From contig CP054184.1 of assembly GCA_015709715.1 (NCBI GenBank), forward strand, positions 124,001 through 188,000: a DNA stretch of 64,000 nt. The letters run 5' to 3'. Positions 24,716 to 34,700 of this stretch are shown here, in pieces (positions within the stretch are counted from its first letter, which is position 1; the number at the start of each line of letters is the position of its first letter). The notes beneath the pieces are model-generated. The model saw only the letters and a program-made list of their open reading frames with translations, ran no database searches and was not told the origin of the DNA. A program made the position numbers and the translations under genes. The DNA comes from Nitrospira sp. Its GTDB lineage: Bacteria; Nitrospirota; Nitrospiria; Nitrospirales; Nitrospiraceae.

Positions 24716-27697
24716 ATGCCCCTCGATCCCGCCCTGCTCGAACCCCGCATTCGCGCCATCGGCGAAGACCTGGCCCACCGTTCCAGCGGATTGGCGCCGG
24801 GCCTGTTCGACTCCCGCTGGTGGTCCCAGGCAGCAATCAATTTGGCGATGAAGGATCCTGCCTTCAAGGCGCAATTGTTTCGCTTCATCGACGTGCTGCC
24901 GTCGCTGCGCGAAGATGGACAGGTCGTCCGGCTGGCCGAGGAATATTTCGGCGAGATGGGCGCGAACCTCTTCGGCGCCCAGTGGGGCCTCAGGGCGCTC
25001 GGTTCCACCAAGCTCGGCGCGACGCTGAGCGGTAAGGCCCTCCGCCATCAGGTGGAGCAGATAGCGACCAGCTTTATCGCCGGCGCCTCCATCGACGAGG
25101 CGCTTCCCCGGCTGCGCGCGCTGTGGCAGGAGGGACGGGCCTTTTCCGTCGATCTTCTGGGTGAGGCCAGCGTGAGCGAGCGCGAAGCCGATGCCTACCG
25201 AGATCGATGTCTGGCGACGCTGCAGGTGTTGGGAGAGGTCTGCTCGACGTGGCCTTCCTTGCCCTTGCTGGAACGGGATCATTTGGGGAGCCTCCCGCGC
25301 ATCCAACTTTCCATCAAAATCTCCGCGCTCTATTCTCAACTCGACCCGATCGATCCCGACGGTAGCTACCGCGTCATCGCGGCCCGTTTGCGGCCCCTGC
25401 TGAATGTCGCGGTCACGCTCCCCGCTTCGGTGATCTTCGACATGGAGCAGGCCGAGACCAAGGAGGTGATCCTGCTCACCTTCATGCGGCTGTTGTCCGA
25501 AGAGCCCTACCGGACCTATCCCCACGCCGGGGTTGCGCTGCAGGCGTACCGAACCGATACGGAAGCGGACGTGCGGCGGCTGCTGGATTGGACTGCCGAA
25601 CGAGGTGTGCCCATCACGATTCGCCTCGTGAAAGGCGCCTACTGGGATTCCGACGCGATCCGCTATCGGCAACGGGGCTGGCCGCTGCCGCTGTTCGTAC
25701 ACAAGGCCGAGACCGACGTGAACTACGAAGCGCTGATCCGACTGTTGCTGGAGCAGCATCCCCTGGTGCGACCGGCATTCGGTACCCACAATCTCCGGAG
25801 TCTGGCGGTAGTGGAAGCGGTGGCAGAGTCGCTCAAGCTGCCGCCGGAGGCCTGGGAATATCAAATGATCTATGGCATGGCGGAACCGTTTCAACATGCC
25901 ATGACCGATCGCGGACGACGCCTGCGGCTCTACACGCCGGTAGGGGCCCTGCTGCCCGGCATGGCCTATCTGGTTCGGCGATTGCTGGAGAACACCTCCA
26001 ACGAATCGTTCCTACGGAAAGAATATGTGGAGTCGCAGCCACTCTCCCTGTTGCTCTCTCCACCCCTCCCTGGCCCTCACCCACCCTCGGCTTCTCCGGA
26101 AGCCGCTCATCCTGATCCTGCTGGCGGTTGCGACCAGGAGTTCGTCAACGAACCGCTCTCGGATTTTTCCCACCAGTCGGTGAGGGATGCCATGGCGCGC
26201 AGTCTCGACCTCGTCCGGGTAAAACTGGGAAGCCGCCTGGACGAGGCGAAGTGTGCCCTCGTTCCACCAGCCGGGCCGGAGCTGCGTTCGCTCAATCCCA
26301 GCCGTCCGGAACAGGTGGTGGCGATCGTGCAGGGCTATGCTCCGAGTAATGTGCCCGCGCTCATGGCTGCGGCCGAGGCCCATGCTGCTGCCTGGCGCGA
26401 TCGGTCTGTTGCCGAACGAGTGGCGATTCTTCGGAAGGCGGCTGCGCTCATGCGCCGGCAACGGTGGGACCTGGCGGCTTGGGAGGTGTTTGAAGAGGGC
26501 AAGCCTTGGCGGGAGGCCGATGCCGATGTGGCGGAGGCGATCGATTTCCTGGAATACTATGCGACGGGGATGGAGCGGCTGGGCGCGCCCCTTCGTCTGG
26601 GCCGGTATCCCGGTGAGTTGAATGAATTGTCTTGGCGACCTCGCGGCATCACCGTCGTGATTGCGCCGTGGAATTTTCCCCTGGCCATTCCAACGGGGAT
26701 GGTCTCGGCTGCGTTGGTCTGCGGGAATCCGGTGTTGTTCAAACCCTCCGAGCGGTCATTCGCCGTGGGGTATCAGCTGACACGTGTGCTCACGGAAGCA
26801 GGAGTGCCGGCGGGAGCGTTGCAGTACGTGCCAGGCGGTCCCGATGTGGGACGTGAACTGGTGCAGGCGGCGGGAGTGGCGACCATCGCCTTCACGGGCT
26901 CCAAGGACGTCGGCCTCGGCATCATTCAGGCGGCCGCGGCTCGCGATCCAAAGCAACGGGCAGTGAAACGGGTCATCGCGGAGATGGGTGGCAAGAATGC
27001 GATCATCGTGGATGACACTGCTGACCTCGATGAAGCCGTGACCGGTGTCGTCACCTCCTTCACGGGGTATGCCGGCCAGAAATGCTCCGCCTGTTCGCGG
27101 GTGATTGTCACCGATGGCGTGCACGACGAATTTTTGCAACGGTTGGCCGACGCGGTCCGGAGCCTTCGTCTCGGCGCGGCCGACGATCCGGCCACGCAGG
27201 TCGGGCCGGTGATCGATGGGCGAGCGCAACAGCGCATCGCAGACTATGTGGCGATTGGTCGGCGCGAAGGGCGCGTGGTGGTCGATCGTTCCGCCGAAGG
27301 GGTCGGGACTGCGGTCGGGCCGGTGGTGGTTGCGGACATCGACCCCTCGGATAGGCTGGCGAAGGAAGAGATCTTCGGACCGGTGTTGGCCGTGATGCGT
27401 GCCTCGTCCTTCGAGCAGGCGTTGCAACTGGCGAACGGCACGGACTATGCGCTGACCGGCGGGCTCTATTCGCGGAGCCCGCGACACATCGATCAGGCGC
27501 GGCAGGCGTTCGACGTGGGGAATCTCTACATCAACCGCGCGATCACGGGGGCCTTGGTCGGACGTCAACCCTTCGGCGGGCACCGCCTCTCAGGGGTTGG
27601 CGCGAAGGCCGGCGGCGAGGACTACCTGAAGCAGTTCATGACGGCCCATGTCGTCAGCGAGCAGACCCTGCGGCGTGGATTCGCCCCGACCCCCTAG
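24716..27697 (+). CDS. putA: Bifunctional proline dehydrogenase / P5C dehydrogenase
   Basis: 993 residues, the length of minimal two-domain PutA enzymes without the N-terminal DNA-binding domain. The FAD-dependent proline dehydrogenase barrel covers about 90-450 (LPRIQLSIKISALYSQLDPI, RLVKGAYWDSD, YQMIYGMAEPFQ, RRLLENTSNESFLRK). After a Pro-rich linker, the aldehyde dehydrogenase half has PWNFPLAIPTGM, AFTGSKDVGL, AEMGGKNAIIVDD with the catalytic Glu, and GQKCSACSR with the catalytic Cys. It converts proline to glutamate, feeding electrons to quinone. ATG 24716 has CAGGAGGA upstream. A TATACT near 24664 may be the -10 box. The last 108 bases overlap the next gene on the opposite strand. Confidence 0.93.
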   Translation: MPLDPALLEPRIRAIGEDLAHRSSGLAPGLFDSRWWSQAAINLAMKDPAFKAQLFRFIDVLPSLREDGQVVRLAEEYFGEMGANLFGAQWGLRALGSTKLGATLSGKALRHQVEQIATSFIAGASIDEALPRLRALWQEGRAFSVDLLGEASVSEREADAYRDRCLATLQVLGEVCSTWPSLPLLERDHLGSLPRIQLSIKISALYSQLDPIDPDGSYRVIAARLRPLLNVAVTLPASVIFDMEQAETKEVILLTFMRLLSEEPYRTYPHAGVALQAYRTDTEADVRRLLDWTAERGVPITIRLVKGAYWDSDAIRYRQRGWPLPLFVHKAETDVNYEALIRLLLEQHPLVRPAFGTHNLRSLAVVEAVAESLKLPPEAWEYQMIYGMAEPFQHAMTDRGRRLRLYTPVGALLPGMAYLVRRLLENTSNESFLRKEYVESQPLSLLLSPPLPGPHPPSASPEAAHPDPAGGCDQEFVNEPLSDFSHQSVRDAMARSLDLVRVKLGSRLDEAKCALVPPAGPELRSLNPSRPEQVVAIVQGYAPSNVPALMAAAEAHAAAWRDRSVAERVAILRKAAALMRRQRWDLAAWEVFEEGKPWREADADVAEAIDFLEYYATGMERLGAPLRLGRYPGELNELSWRPRGITVVIAPWNFPLAIPTGMVSAALVCGNPVLFKPSERSFAVGYQLTRVLTEAGVPAGALQYVPGGPDVGRELVQAAGVATIAFTGSKDVGLGIIQAAAARDPKQRAVKRVIAEMGGKNAIIVDDTADLDEAVTGVVTSFTGYAGQKCSACSRVIVTDGVHDEFLQRLADAVRSLRLGAADDPATQVGPVIDGRAQQRIADYVAIGRREGRVVVDRSAEGVGTAVGPVVVADIDPSDRLAKEEIFGPVLAVMRASSFEQALQLANGTDYALTGGLYSRSPRHIDQARQAFDVGNLYINRAITGALVGRQPFGGHRLSGVGAKAGGEDYLKQFMTAHVVSEQTLRRGFAPTP

Positions 27698-28486
27698 TGC
27701 GGCGGATTTCACCTCGACCTGTTCCAGCTCTTCCATGATTTCGGTGACATTACCGCGGTCATCCTTCAGGGCCGCAAGTTCCTGCCGCTCGACGTACTTC
27801 ACCAATCCCACCCCTCTGGCGAACCAGGCCGTCATCACGTCGGTGCCCACGGCCATTTTCTCAGACGACGAGAGCTTGATGCGGAGGCTCATGCGCGCTT
27901 CGACCTTCACGGCATCGCTGTAGGTCCCGGCCGGCACGGTGATGGCCTCGCGGCTGAGGACGGTGGAGTGGCCCTCCACGTCGACCCGTTCGTTCGTGCC
28001 GTCGCCGTCGATGTCGCTGCCGAAGTCGATGTCCGTGCGGTTGAACTGCTGGAACGACTGGGACACCCTCATGGGAAATCGCATGATCTGGTAGGGAGTC
28101 AGCTGCTTTTCCAAAGGGGTGCCCGGTTCGGACCCGTAGTAGACGATGCCAGCCGCGTCCCGCCGATAAAAACTGTCGGAAGGGCCGTGGTTCCCTGGAT
28201 TGGTATCGTGAAAGACCGTGACGACCAGGCCGCCCTTGAGGGTCTTGGTACCGGTGACAGAGGACACGTTGGTGAAATACTTATTCTCGATGGTCTGCAA
28301 GGGACCTTCGGAGATCTGGCCGCGATACTGCCAGCGGGTTCCGACTGCGTCAGGAAAAAACTCGGCGGAGTGAGAGATTGACTCGCTTGCGTCGGCGGCA
28401 TGCGCCGGTTGCGCGGTGCCACCGAGTGCGAGACTACCGACCAGGCCGAATACGAACAGAAGCGCACGCGTCACGTGTTGGACCAT
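27590..28486 (-). CDS. Secreted protein, unknown (298 aa)
   Basis: ATG 28486 with GGAGGCAA upstream. Signal peptide LLFVFGLVGSLALGGTAQPAHA is followed by a mature part rich in strands: FFPDAVGTRWQYRGQI, VTGTKTLKGGLVVTVF, ITVPAGTYSDAVKVEA and TAWFARGVGLVKYVE. This looks like the DUF3108/TapB-style fold of periplasmic proteins, but only by general pattern. FGSDIDGDGTNERVDVEGH is an Asp-rich stretch that may bind calcium. The 3' end overlaps putA by 108 bases, convergently. No operon partner. Confidence 0.65.
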   Translation of the reverse strand: MVQHVTRALLFVFGLVGSLALGGTAQPAHAADASESISHSAEFFPDAVGTRWQYRGQISEGPLQTIENKYFTNVSSVTGTKTLKGGLVVTVFHDTNPGNHGPSDSFYRRDAAGIVYYGSEPGTPLEKQLTPYQIMRFPMRVSQSFQQFNRTDIDFGSDIDGDGTNERVDVEGHSTVLSREAITVPAGTYSDAVKVEARMSLRIKLSSSEKMAVGTDVMTAWFARGVGLVKYVERQELAALKDDRGNVTEIMEELEQVEVKSAALGGRGESTPQGLLADDMGRHELLQVVLAAGLRANP

Positions 28487-28636
28487 CGCGGGTTGCCTCC
28501 AGTGAAAAGTGAACGACCGTACCATACTCGCCAGAGAGCGGCAAGGTCGCGCCGGAGGCGTGGCTTGCCTTCTCCTCTGTCGCCTCGCATAATCGACCGC
28601 CGGTCGGCATGCACGACCGCGGGGTGACGACCGTCG

Positions 28637-29404
28637 ATGGAGATGGAAATCGATCAACCGCTGCAACCCCGGACGAAATCTCCGGGCAAGACGGTGCTGG
28701 TGACCGGAGGATCGGGCGGCATCGGGCGCGGCCTGTGCGTGGCCTTTGCACGCGCCGGTCATTGGGTTGGAGTGCACTATGGACGGCATGCCTCGGCGGC
28801 GCAGGAAACGTTGGACCTGCTGAGGGCCGCAGGTGGCGCCGGCGCGCTCTACCAAGCCGACATCAGACGAGCCGACGAGGTGCAGACGATGGTTGCGGCC
28901 ATCGAAACCGCGCGTGGCAAGCTCGATATCCTGATTTGTAATGCGGGGACGGCCGGTTCACATCTGGTGGTGACCTGTCCAGAAACGGAGTGGCAGCGCG
29001 TGGTAGACACCAACCTCACCGGTACCTTCCATTGCCTTCAGGCCGCGGGCGCGGCCATGAGTGCGGGAGGGGGCGGCTCTATCGTGCTCATCGGGTCCTA
29101 TGCAGGCCTGCAGGGCGCGACCGGTCAGGCGGCCTACGCGGCGTCGAAGGCGGGGTTGATCGGCCTGATGAAGAGTGTCGCGCGTGAATGGGGCCCGCAC
29201 AATATTCGCGTGAACCTGGTCTGCCCCGGGTGGCAGGCGACCCCCTTGGCTGGTGACCGGTTTCCGGCGCAGGCGCTGAACACCGATCATGTGCTGGGGC
29301 GGACGTCAAATCTCGATGAGGTGACAAAAATGGTGTGCATGCTCGCCGAAGTGTCCGACATTTCGGGTCAGGTCTGGAACCTGGATAGCCGAGTCCTGCC
29401 ATGA
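28637..29404 (+). CDS. Short-chain dehydrogenase/reductase, FabG-like
   Basis: 255 residues. NAD(P) motif TGGSGGIGRG near 24-33, then NAG in LICNAGTAG, catalytic Ser in VLIGSYAGLQG and Tyr-x3-Lys in YAASKAG, and the C-terminal CPGWQATPL. It matches 3-oxoacyl-ACP reductase-type SDRs. Its stop overlaps the start of bioD (ATGA), so the two are translationally coupled. A role in making the pimeloyl precursor of biotin is a reasonable guess but not shown by the sequence. Confidence 0.85.
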   Translation: MEMEIDQPLQPRTKSPGKTVLVTGGSGGIGRGLCVAFARAGHWVGVHYGRHASAAQETLDLLRAAGGAGALYQADIRRADEVQTMVAAIETARGKLDILICNAGTAGSHLVVTCPETEWQRVVDTNLTGTFHCLQAAGAAMSAGGGGSIVLIGSYAGLQGATGQAAYAASKAGLIGLMKSVAREWGPHNIRVNLVCPGWQATPLAGDRFPAQALNTDHVLGRTSNLDEVTKMVCMLAEVSDISGQVWNLDSRVLP

Positions 29405-30177
29405 CGCGCAGGCGACAACCGGGACTGTTCGTGACCGGCACGGATACCGGCGTGGGGAAGACGTTCGTGGCCGCTGCGATCGCGCGGCGGTTGCGCTCGA
29501 TGGGGTGCGCCGTCGGCGTGATGAAACCGGTCGAGACCGGCCTTCCTGCCGGGTCCGACGATAACAGCGATGCCGAGCGGTTGAAGGCCGCGGCCGGCAT
29601 TCACAATGAGCCGGATCTGATTTCGCCCTATCGCTTTGCGCTACCGATCGCTCCCTTGGCTGCGGCGCGAGCAGCCCGGCAGACGATCGAACAGGCGCGT
29701 GTCTTGGATTGCTACCGGCAACTCGCAGAGCGGCATGACGTGATGGTCGTCGAAGGCGCAGGCGGACTCCTGGTGCCCACCGGTCCCACCTGGGATATGC
29801 GTGATCTGATCTTGTGGCTGGGATTGCCGGTGGTACTGGTCGGGCGAGCCGGGCTCGGCGGGATCAACCACGCCTTGTTGTCGCTGGAGGCCCTCTCAGC
29901 GAGGAAGGCGCCGGTTCTGGCCTTGCTGTTGAACGAAACGGAAGCGGCCGAGAACCCTCTGCAGCGGGAGCAGGTCGCGACGACGGTTCAACTGTTGCGG
30001 GAACGCACGTCAGCGCCCGTGTTGGGGCCGCTCCCCTATCAGAGCGACGGAGGTGGTGATTGGCTGGAGAGGGTGGATCGTTTGGCGTTGGACCAGGCGA
30101 TTACTGAGATTGCCGCTTCTGTGTGGCCAGAGCACGCTGAAAGGCCTGAACCGCCGCACCCACGTCAGGCGCCTTGA
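29401..30177 (+). CDS. bioD: Dethiobiotin synthetase
   Basis: 258 residues. BioD closes the ureido ring of dethiobiotin from DAPA, CO2 and ATP. The P-loop is GTDTGVGKTFVAAA near 13-26, then MKPVETGLPAG, and VVEGAGGLLVPT, all characteristic. The C-terminal tail is Pro/Glu rich. Coupled to the SDR gene upstream. Its last 77 bases overlap thiE on the other strand. The biotin-dependent carboxylase genes accC and accB lie just beyond. Confidence 0.92.
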   Translation: MTRRRQPGLFVTGTDTGVGKTFVAAAIARRLRSMGCAVGVMKPVETGLPAGSDDNSDAERLKAAAGIHNEPDLISPYRFALPIAPLAAARAARQTIEQARVLDCYRQLAERHDVMVVEGAGGLLVPTGPTWDMRDLILWLGLPVVLVGRAGLGGINHALLSLEALSARKAPVLALLLNETEAAENPLQREQVATTVQLLRERTSAPVLGPLPYQSDGGGDWLERVDRLALDQAITEIAASVWPEHAERPEPPHPRQAP

Positions 30178-30775
30178 GCACCGCAGAGATCACCGCCAGA
30201 CCGTCCGCTCCCGCGGCCACAATGTCGGGTGCCGACGCGACCGTGATGCCGCCGATGGCGAAGATGGGCAGCTCCGTGAGACTTCGCACGCTCCGCAAGC
30301 CTTCGATGCCGACCACAGGATCATGGTCTAATTTGGTCGCGGTACCGAAGATCGGTCCGAACCCGATGTAATCCGGCCCCGTCCCTGCCGCATCGCGCAC
30401 CTGTTGGATCGAGTGCGTAGAGAGCCCGATCAGCCGCTCCGGCCCCATCAATCTCCGCGCATAGGCAATCGGAAGATCGTCCTGTCCCAGGTGGACGCCG
30501 TCTGCTTCCACCGCCAAGGCCAAGTCACAACGGTCGTTGACGATCAGCAGCGCGCCGCATTGCGTCGCAGCTTGCCGAAGGGCCGTAGCCTTCCGATAGG
30601 CTTCCTGCATGGTGGCCCCTTTATCTCGGTACTGAAAGAGTCGCACGCCCTGCGCCGCCGCCTCACATAACAGCTCAGTCAGCGGGCGGTCCGGACGGAC
30701 GGAGGGGTCAAGGATGAGATAGAGCCCCTTCAGCAAGGTCTGTCGGTCGCAGTGAATCGTGGCCGGCTCCTGCAA
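30101..30775 (-). CDS. thiE: Thiamine-phosphate synthase
   Basis: About 224 residues, a TIM barrel joining HMP-PP and THZ-P to thiamine phosphate. Visible motifs: LFQYRDKGAT with the conserved RDK, LIVNDRCDLALAVEADGVHLGQDD, IGLSTHS, DYIGFGPIFGTATK and FAIGGITVAS. No ATG or GTG fits; TTG 30775, six bases after the accC stop, is used here, and TTG 30736 is an alternative. Lack of a clear ribosome site suggests coupling to accC. The 3' end overlaps bioD. No TPP riboswitch seen. Confidence 0.85.
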   Translation of the reverse strand: MQEPATIHCDRQTLLKGLYLILDPSVRPDRPLTELLCEAAAQGVRLFQYRDKGATMQEAYRKATALRQAATQCGALLIVNDRCDLALAVEADGVHLGQDDLPIAYARRLMGPERLIGLSTHSIQQVRDAAGTGPDYIGFGPIFGTATKLDHDPVVGIEGLRSVRSLTELPIFAIGGITVASAPDIVAAGADGLAVISAVLKAPDVGAAVQAFQRALATQKRQSQ

Positions 30776-30780
30776 TGCGG

Positions 30781-32130
30781 TCAGGACGACTGGTTGGCCA
30801 GGAAACGTTCCAAGAACGTGGTGGAGACGTGGCCCTTTTGGAAATCCGGGTCGTTGAAGATGCGACGATGGAGAGGGATGGTGGTCTTGATGCCTTCGAT
30901 GACGAACTCGTCCAACGCGCGCCGCATGCGGGCCATGGCCTCCTGGCGATCGCGCCCATGGGTGATGAGTTTGGCGATCAAGGAGTCGTAATAGGGGACG
31001 ACGACGGCCTGCGGCTCCATGGCCGAATCGACCCGCACGCCGAATCCCCCCGGAGCGGAGTATTTCGTGATCTGGCCGGGACAGGGTGTGAACTTGTCGG
31101 GGTCCTCGGCGTTGATGCGACATTCGAAGCTGTGGCCGTTCAGCTTGATGTCCGGTTGTTTGAATGAGAGCGGCAATCCCGACGCAATGCGGATCTGCTC
31201 CTTGATCAAGTCGATGCCGGTGACCATCTCCGTGATCGGATGTTCGACCTGAATTCGCGTGTTCACTTCCATGAAGAAGAAGTTGCGATCCTTATCGAGG
31301 AGGAATTCGACCGTGCCGACGCTGTTGTAATGGATGGCCTTGACCGCCTCGACGGCCGTACGGCCGATCTCGCGGCGTAACCGTTCGTCGATGGCGGGCG
31401 ACGGTGTTTCTTCCACCAGTTTTTGATGCCGGCGTTGGATCGAGCAGTCACGCTCGCCCAAATGCACCACATGGCCTCGATGGTCGGCCACGATTTGGAC
31501 TTCGATGTGGCGCGGTTCGAGAAAATAGCGCTCGAGATAGACGCCGTCATGGCCGAACGTGGATTTGGCTTCCGCCTGCGCCGCCTGGAATGCCCGCGCC
31601 AGTTCCTCCGGTTTGTTCACGACACGCATGCCGCGCCCGCCGCCGCCCGCCGAGGCCTTGATGATGACCGGAAATCCGATGGCCTTGGCGGCTTCCTGGG
31701 CATCTTGCTCGCTACGGAGTTCGCCCGGGCTCCCGGGCGTGACGGGCAAGCCTCGTTTGGCGACCACTTCACGCGCCTTGGACTTGTCGCCCATCAAGGC
31801 GATGTTTTCCGACGTGGGCCCGATGAATTTCACGCCGATGGATTCGCAGACCTCCGCAAAATGCGCGTTCTCCGAAAGGAATCCGTAGCCGGGGTGGATG
31901 GCATCGGCGCCGGTAATTTCGGCGGCACTCAGCACATTGGGGATGTTGCGATAGCTCAGCGCCGCTTCAGGAGGGCCGACACAGACGTGTTCATCCGCTG
32001 CGCGCACGTGCAGGCCGGCGGCATCCGCCTCCGAATGGATAGCGACCGTTTTGATGCCCAATTCCTTGCAGGCGCGGATGACCCGCAGGGCGATTTCTCC
32101 GCGATTGGCGACCAGGACTTTCTTAAACAC
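30781..32130 (-). CDS. accC: Biotin carboxylase subunit of acetyl-CoA carboxylase
   Basis: 449 residues, standard AccC length. It carboxylates the biotin on AccB with ATP and bicarbonate. Start GTG 32130 ([16 protein letters not shown]). ATP-grasp motifs: [53 protein letters not shown], and the C-terminal ECRINAED. Complete and typical. Lies 91 bases after accB in the same direction and before thiE. Confidence 0.95.
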   Translation of the reverse strand: MFKKVLVANRGEIALRVIRACKELGIKTVAIHSEADAAGLHVRAADEHVCVGPPEAALSYRNIPNVLSAAEITGADAIHPGYGFLSENAHFAEVCESIGVKFIGPTSENIALMGDKSKAREVVAKRGLPVTPGSPGELRSEQDAQEAAKAIGFPVIIKASAGGGGRGMRVVNKPEELARAFQAAQAEAKSTFGHDGVYLERYFLEPRHIEVQIVADHRGHVVHLGERDCSIQRRHQKLVEETPSPAIDERLRREIGRTAVEAVKAIHYNSVGTVEFLLDKDRNFFFMEVNTRIQVEHPITEMVTGIDLIKEQIRIASGLPLSFKQPDIKLNGHSFECRINAEDPDKFTPCPGQITKYSAPGGFGVRVDSAMEPQAVVVPYYDSLIAKLITHGRDRQEAMARMRRALDEFVIEGIKTTIPLHRRIFNDPDFQKGHVSTTFLERFLANQSS

Positions 32131-32221
32131 GACCGGCTCCGGCGTGGATCACAATCTGCATCGTTTTTATCATGACGGTGGCGGCTGCGTGTACCGACTG
32201 GGCGCCCAGGCTCCGTCGGCG

Positions 32222-32796
<575 letters not shown>

Positions 32797-32800
<4 letters not shown>

Positions 32801-33357
32801 CGAACGCGCTCCACGAATTCGCGGGTTCGGGTGTCGATCCGGATGGTTTCGCCGATCTCCAGGTACAGCGGGACCTTGATCGTCGCGCCGGTTTCCACCG
32901 TGACGGGCTTGCTGCCGCCTGAAGCCGTGTCCCCGCGGACGCCAGGCTCGCCGTCAACGACCTTCAATTCGATGAACGTCGGAAGCACGACGGCGATCGG
33001 CTTGTGCTCATAGACGAGGATTTTGGCGATCATATTTTCTTTGAGCAGGTCGGCGTTCGTGCCCAACTGGCTCTTCTCGTACGTGAATTGCTCATAGGTC
33101 GAGGTGTCCATGAAGGTATAGGCGTCGCCGGTGGCATAGAGGAACTGCATGTCGCATTCTTCCAGGTCCGGCTCGTCAAACCGTTCACCGGAGCGAAAGG
33201 TGCGTTCCAACAAGTTGCCGGTCAGATAACTCTTCAACTTCGTACGTACGAAGGCCCCCCCCTTGCCGGGTTTCACATGCTGGAATTCCACGATGTAGAA
33301 AGGTTGGCCTTCCACCATCAGGCGGCTGCCGTTTCGAAATTCTGCGGTCGAAATCAC
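32797..33357 (-). CDS. efp: Elongation factor P
   Basis: 186 residues. EF-P relieves ribosome stalling at polyproline. KOW-like domain I contains [16 protein letters not shown], with the Lys at the tip that is modified in many bacteria (the modifying enzymes are not in the window). OB domains II and III follow; the ending [17 protein letters not shown] is typical. Start GTG 33357 has AAGGAG seven bases upstream; the next ATG inside would cut the conserved N-terminus. Stop overlaps the accB start. Confidence 0.94.
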
Positions 33358-33382
33358 AACAAGACTCCTTGGTACGAAAAAA

Positions 33383-33880
33383 TCAGCGGCGTGCGGCCGC
33401 AGGCTTAGTGCTCGATCCGGATCGCGCGCGCGACGGGCGACGATCGGCGTCGAGATGAGCCGCAAGCGCTTCAAGCGCCAGGAGGTAGCTGGTCGAACCG
33501 AATCCGGAGATCTGGCCCACTGCCACGCCGGCGATGAAGGATTGGTGACGAAACGCTTCGCGCTGGTGAATGTTCGACAGATGCACTTCCACCGTAGGCA
33601 ATGCGACGGCCGCGATCGCATCGCGAAGCGCGATGCTGGTATGCGTGTAGGCCGCCGGATTGATCACGATGCCGTCGAAGCGACCGCGGGCTTCCTGAAT
33701 CCAGGTGACCAACTCCCCTTCCATATTCGACTGCCTTGTTTGCACGGCAATGCCTAACTCTCCGGCTCGCCGGGCGATGGCCTGATCGATGTCAGCCAGG
33801 GACTGGCGGCCGTAGACGGATGGTTCCCGCGTCCCCAGGAGATTCAAATTGGGACCATGAAGCACGAGCAGCCGCAGCAT
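33383..33880 (-). CDS. aroQ: Type II 3-dehydroquinate dehydratase
   Basis: 165 residues, shikimate pathway. Motifs: [20 protein letters not shown] with the catalytic Tyr, [33 protein letters not shown] with the conserved His loop, [20 protein letters not shown] and [14 protein letters not shown]. The tail [22 protein letters not shown] is basic and low complexity, longer than usual. It is 25 bases before the efp start, so co-transcribed. Confidence 0.93.
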   Translation of the reverse strand: MLRLLVLHGPNLNLLGTREPSVYGRQSLADIDQAIARRAGELGIAVQTRQSNMEGELVTWIQEARGRFDGIVINPAAYTHTSIALRDAIAAVALPTVEVHLSNIHQREAFRHQSFIAGVAVGQISGFGSTSYLLALEALAAHLDADRRPSRARSGSSTKPAAARR

Positions 33881-34031
33881 TAGTCAGTTAACGCGTTTCG
33901 GTTTTCCGTAGGCTGCAATGGAAAGGAACACCAGCAGCGGCGGCATTGTAACAGGGTGTCCTGGGTGGGTCAAACGTTGTTCGGAGCGGGATCGCACGCG
34001 GCTCACCAGCCATCGCGAGGCCGGAGAACCA

Positions 34032-34697
34032 CTACGGCGTTTCGGAGGCTGCTCGGCGGTTCGCCTGAACAGTATGGAGCCAGGCTTCAAGCTGGGCGAT
34101 GATGGCGGCATGGCGTGGGACGGTCGGTGTCAGAATCGGAGATTCGGTGGGAGCCAGTTCGGAACAGTCGACGTTCGGCGCCGAAACCACTGGGATCGGT
34201 GCGGTACCAGTCGACTCGGGTTGTAGCCGGTCCGCTATGGGTTCAGATGTGGGAATCGGATGATCGGCAGCTGGACCGGTGAGGCGTCGCTGGATCGAGA
34301 GAGCTTCTTCATCGTTGGGATTGGCGCTCAGAATGGCTCGGCAGGAGCGTAGGGCCGCTTCGCCTTGGTGTTCGGCGGTGAACAATTTCGCCAGGATACG
34401 GTGCGCGCGGAGGTTGTCGGGGCTGTGGGCGATGACCTGCTCGAGAATGGCTTTGGCCTTCTCCGGTTGTCCCAGCTGATCGTACACGCGTCCCAATGCG
34501 GCCATTGCCGTGATGAACGTTGGATGGATCGCGAGGCCGTCTTCGAGGACCGCGGCGGCCTCTTGCCACATTCCGGCCTTGATGTACTCATCAGCCAACG
34601 GCAGAAACGCCTTGGAGCGAGGGTCTTTGGCGAACGCAGTTGCGAGTCGATCAATGGCCGCAGCCACTGCGGGATCAATACGAGGGGAAGAGGACAC
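34032..34697 (-). CDS. Tetratricopeptide repeat protein
   Basis: 221 residues. Residues about 20-135 contain three TPR units (FLPLADEYIKAGMWQEAAAVLEDGL..., ALGRVYDQLGQPEKAKAILEQVI, LAKLFTAEHQGEAALRSCRAIL), a protein-interaction scaffold. The C-terminal third is Pro/Thr-rich and ends in a helix AIIAQLEAWLHTVQ. No signal peptide seen. GTG 34697 is three bases after the coaBC stop, so it is part of that run. Partner unknown. Confidence 0.75.
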   Translation of the reverse strand: MSSSPRIDPAVAAAIDRLATAFAKDPRSKAFLPLADEYIKAGMWQEAAAVLEDGLAIHPTFITAMAALGRVYDQLGQPEKAKAILEQVIAHSPDNLRAHRILAKLFTAEHQGEAALRSCRAILSANPNDEEALSIQRRLTGPAADHPIPTSEPIADRLQPESTGTAPIPVVSAPNVDCSELAPTESPILTPTVPRHAAIIAQLEAWLHTVQANRRAASETP

Positions 34698-34700
34698 CGG

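Noticed and set aside
30776..30790. TPP riboswitch for thiE
   Set aside because: Only a few bases separate accC and thiE; no room and no thi-box pattern seen.
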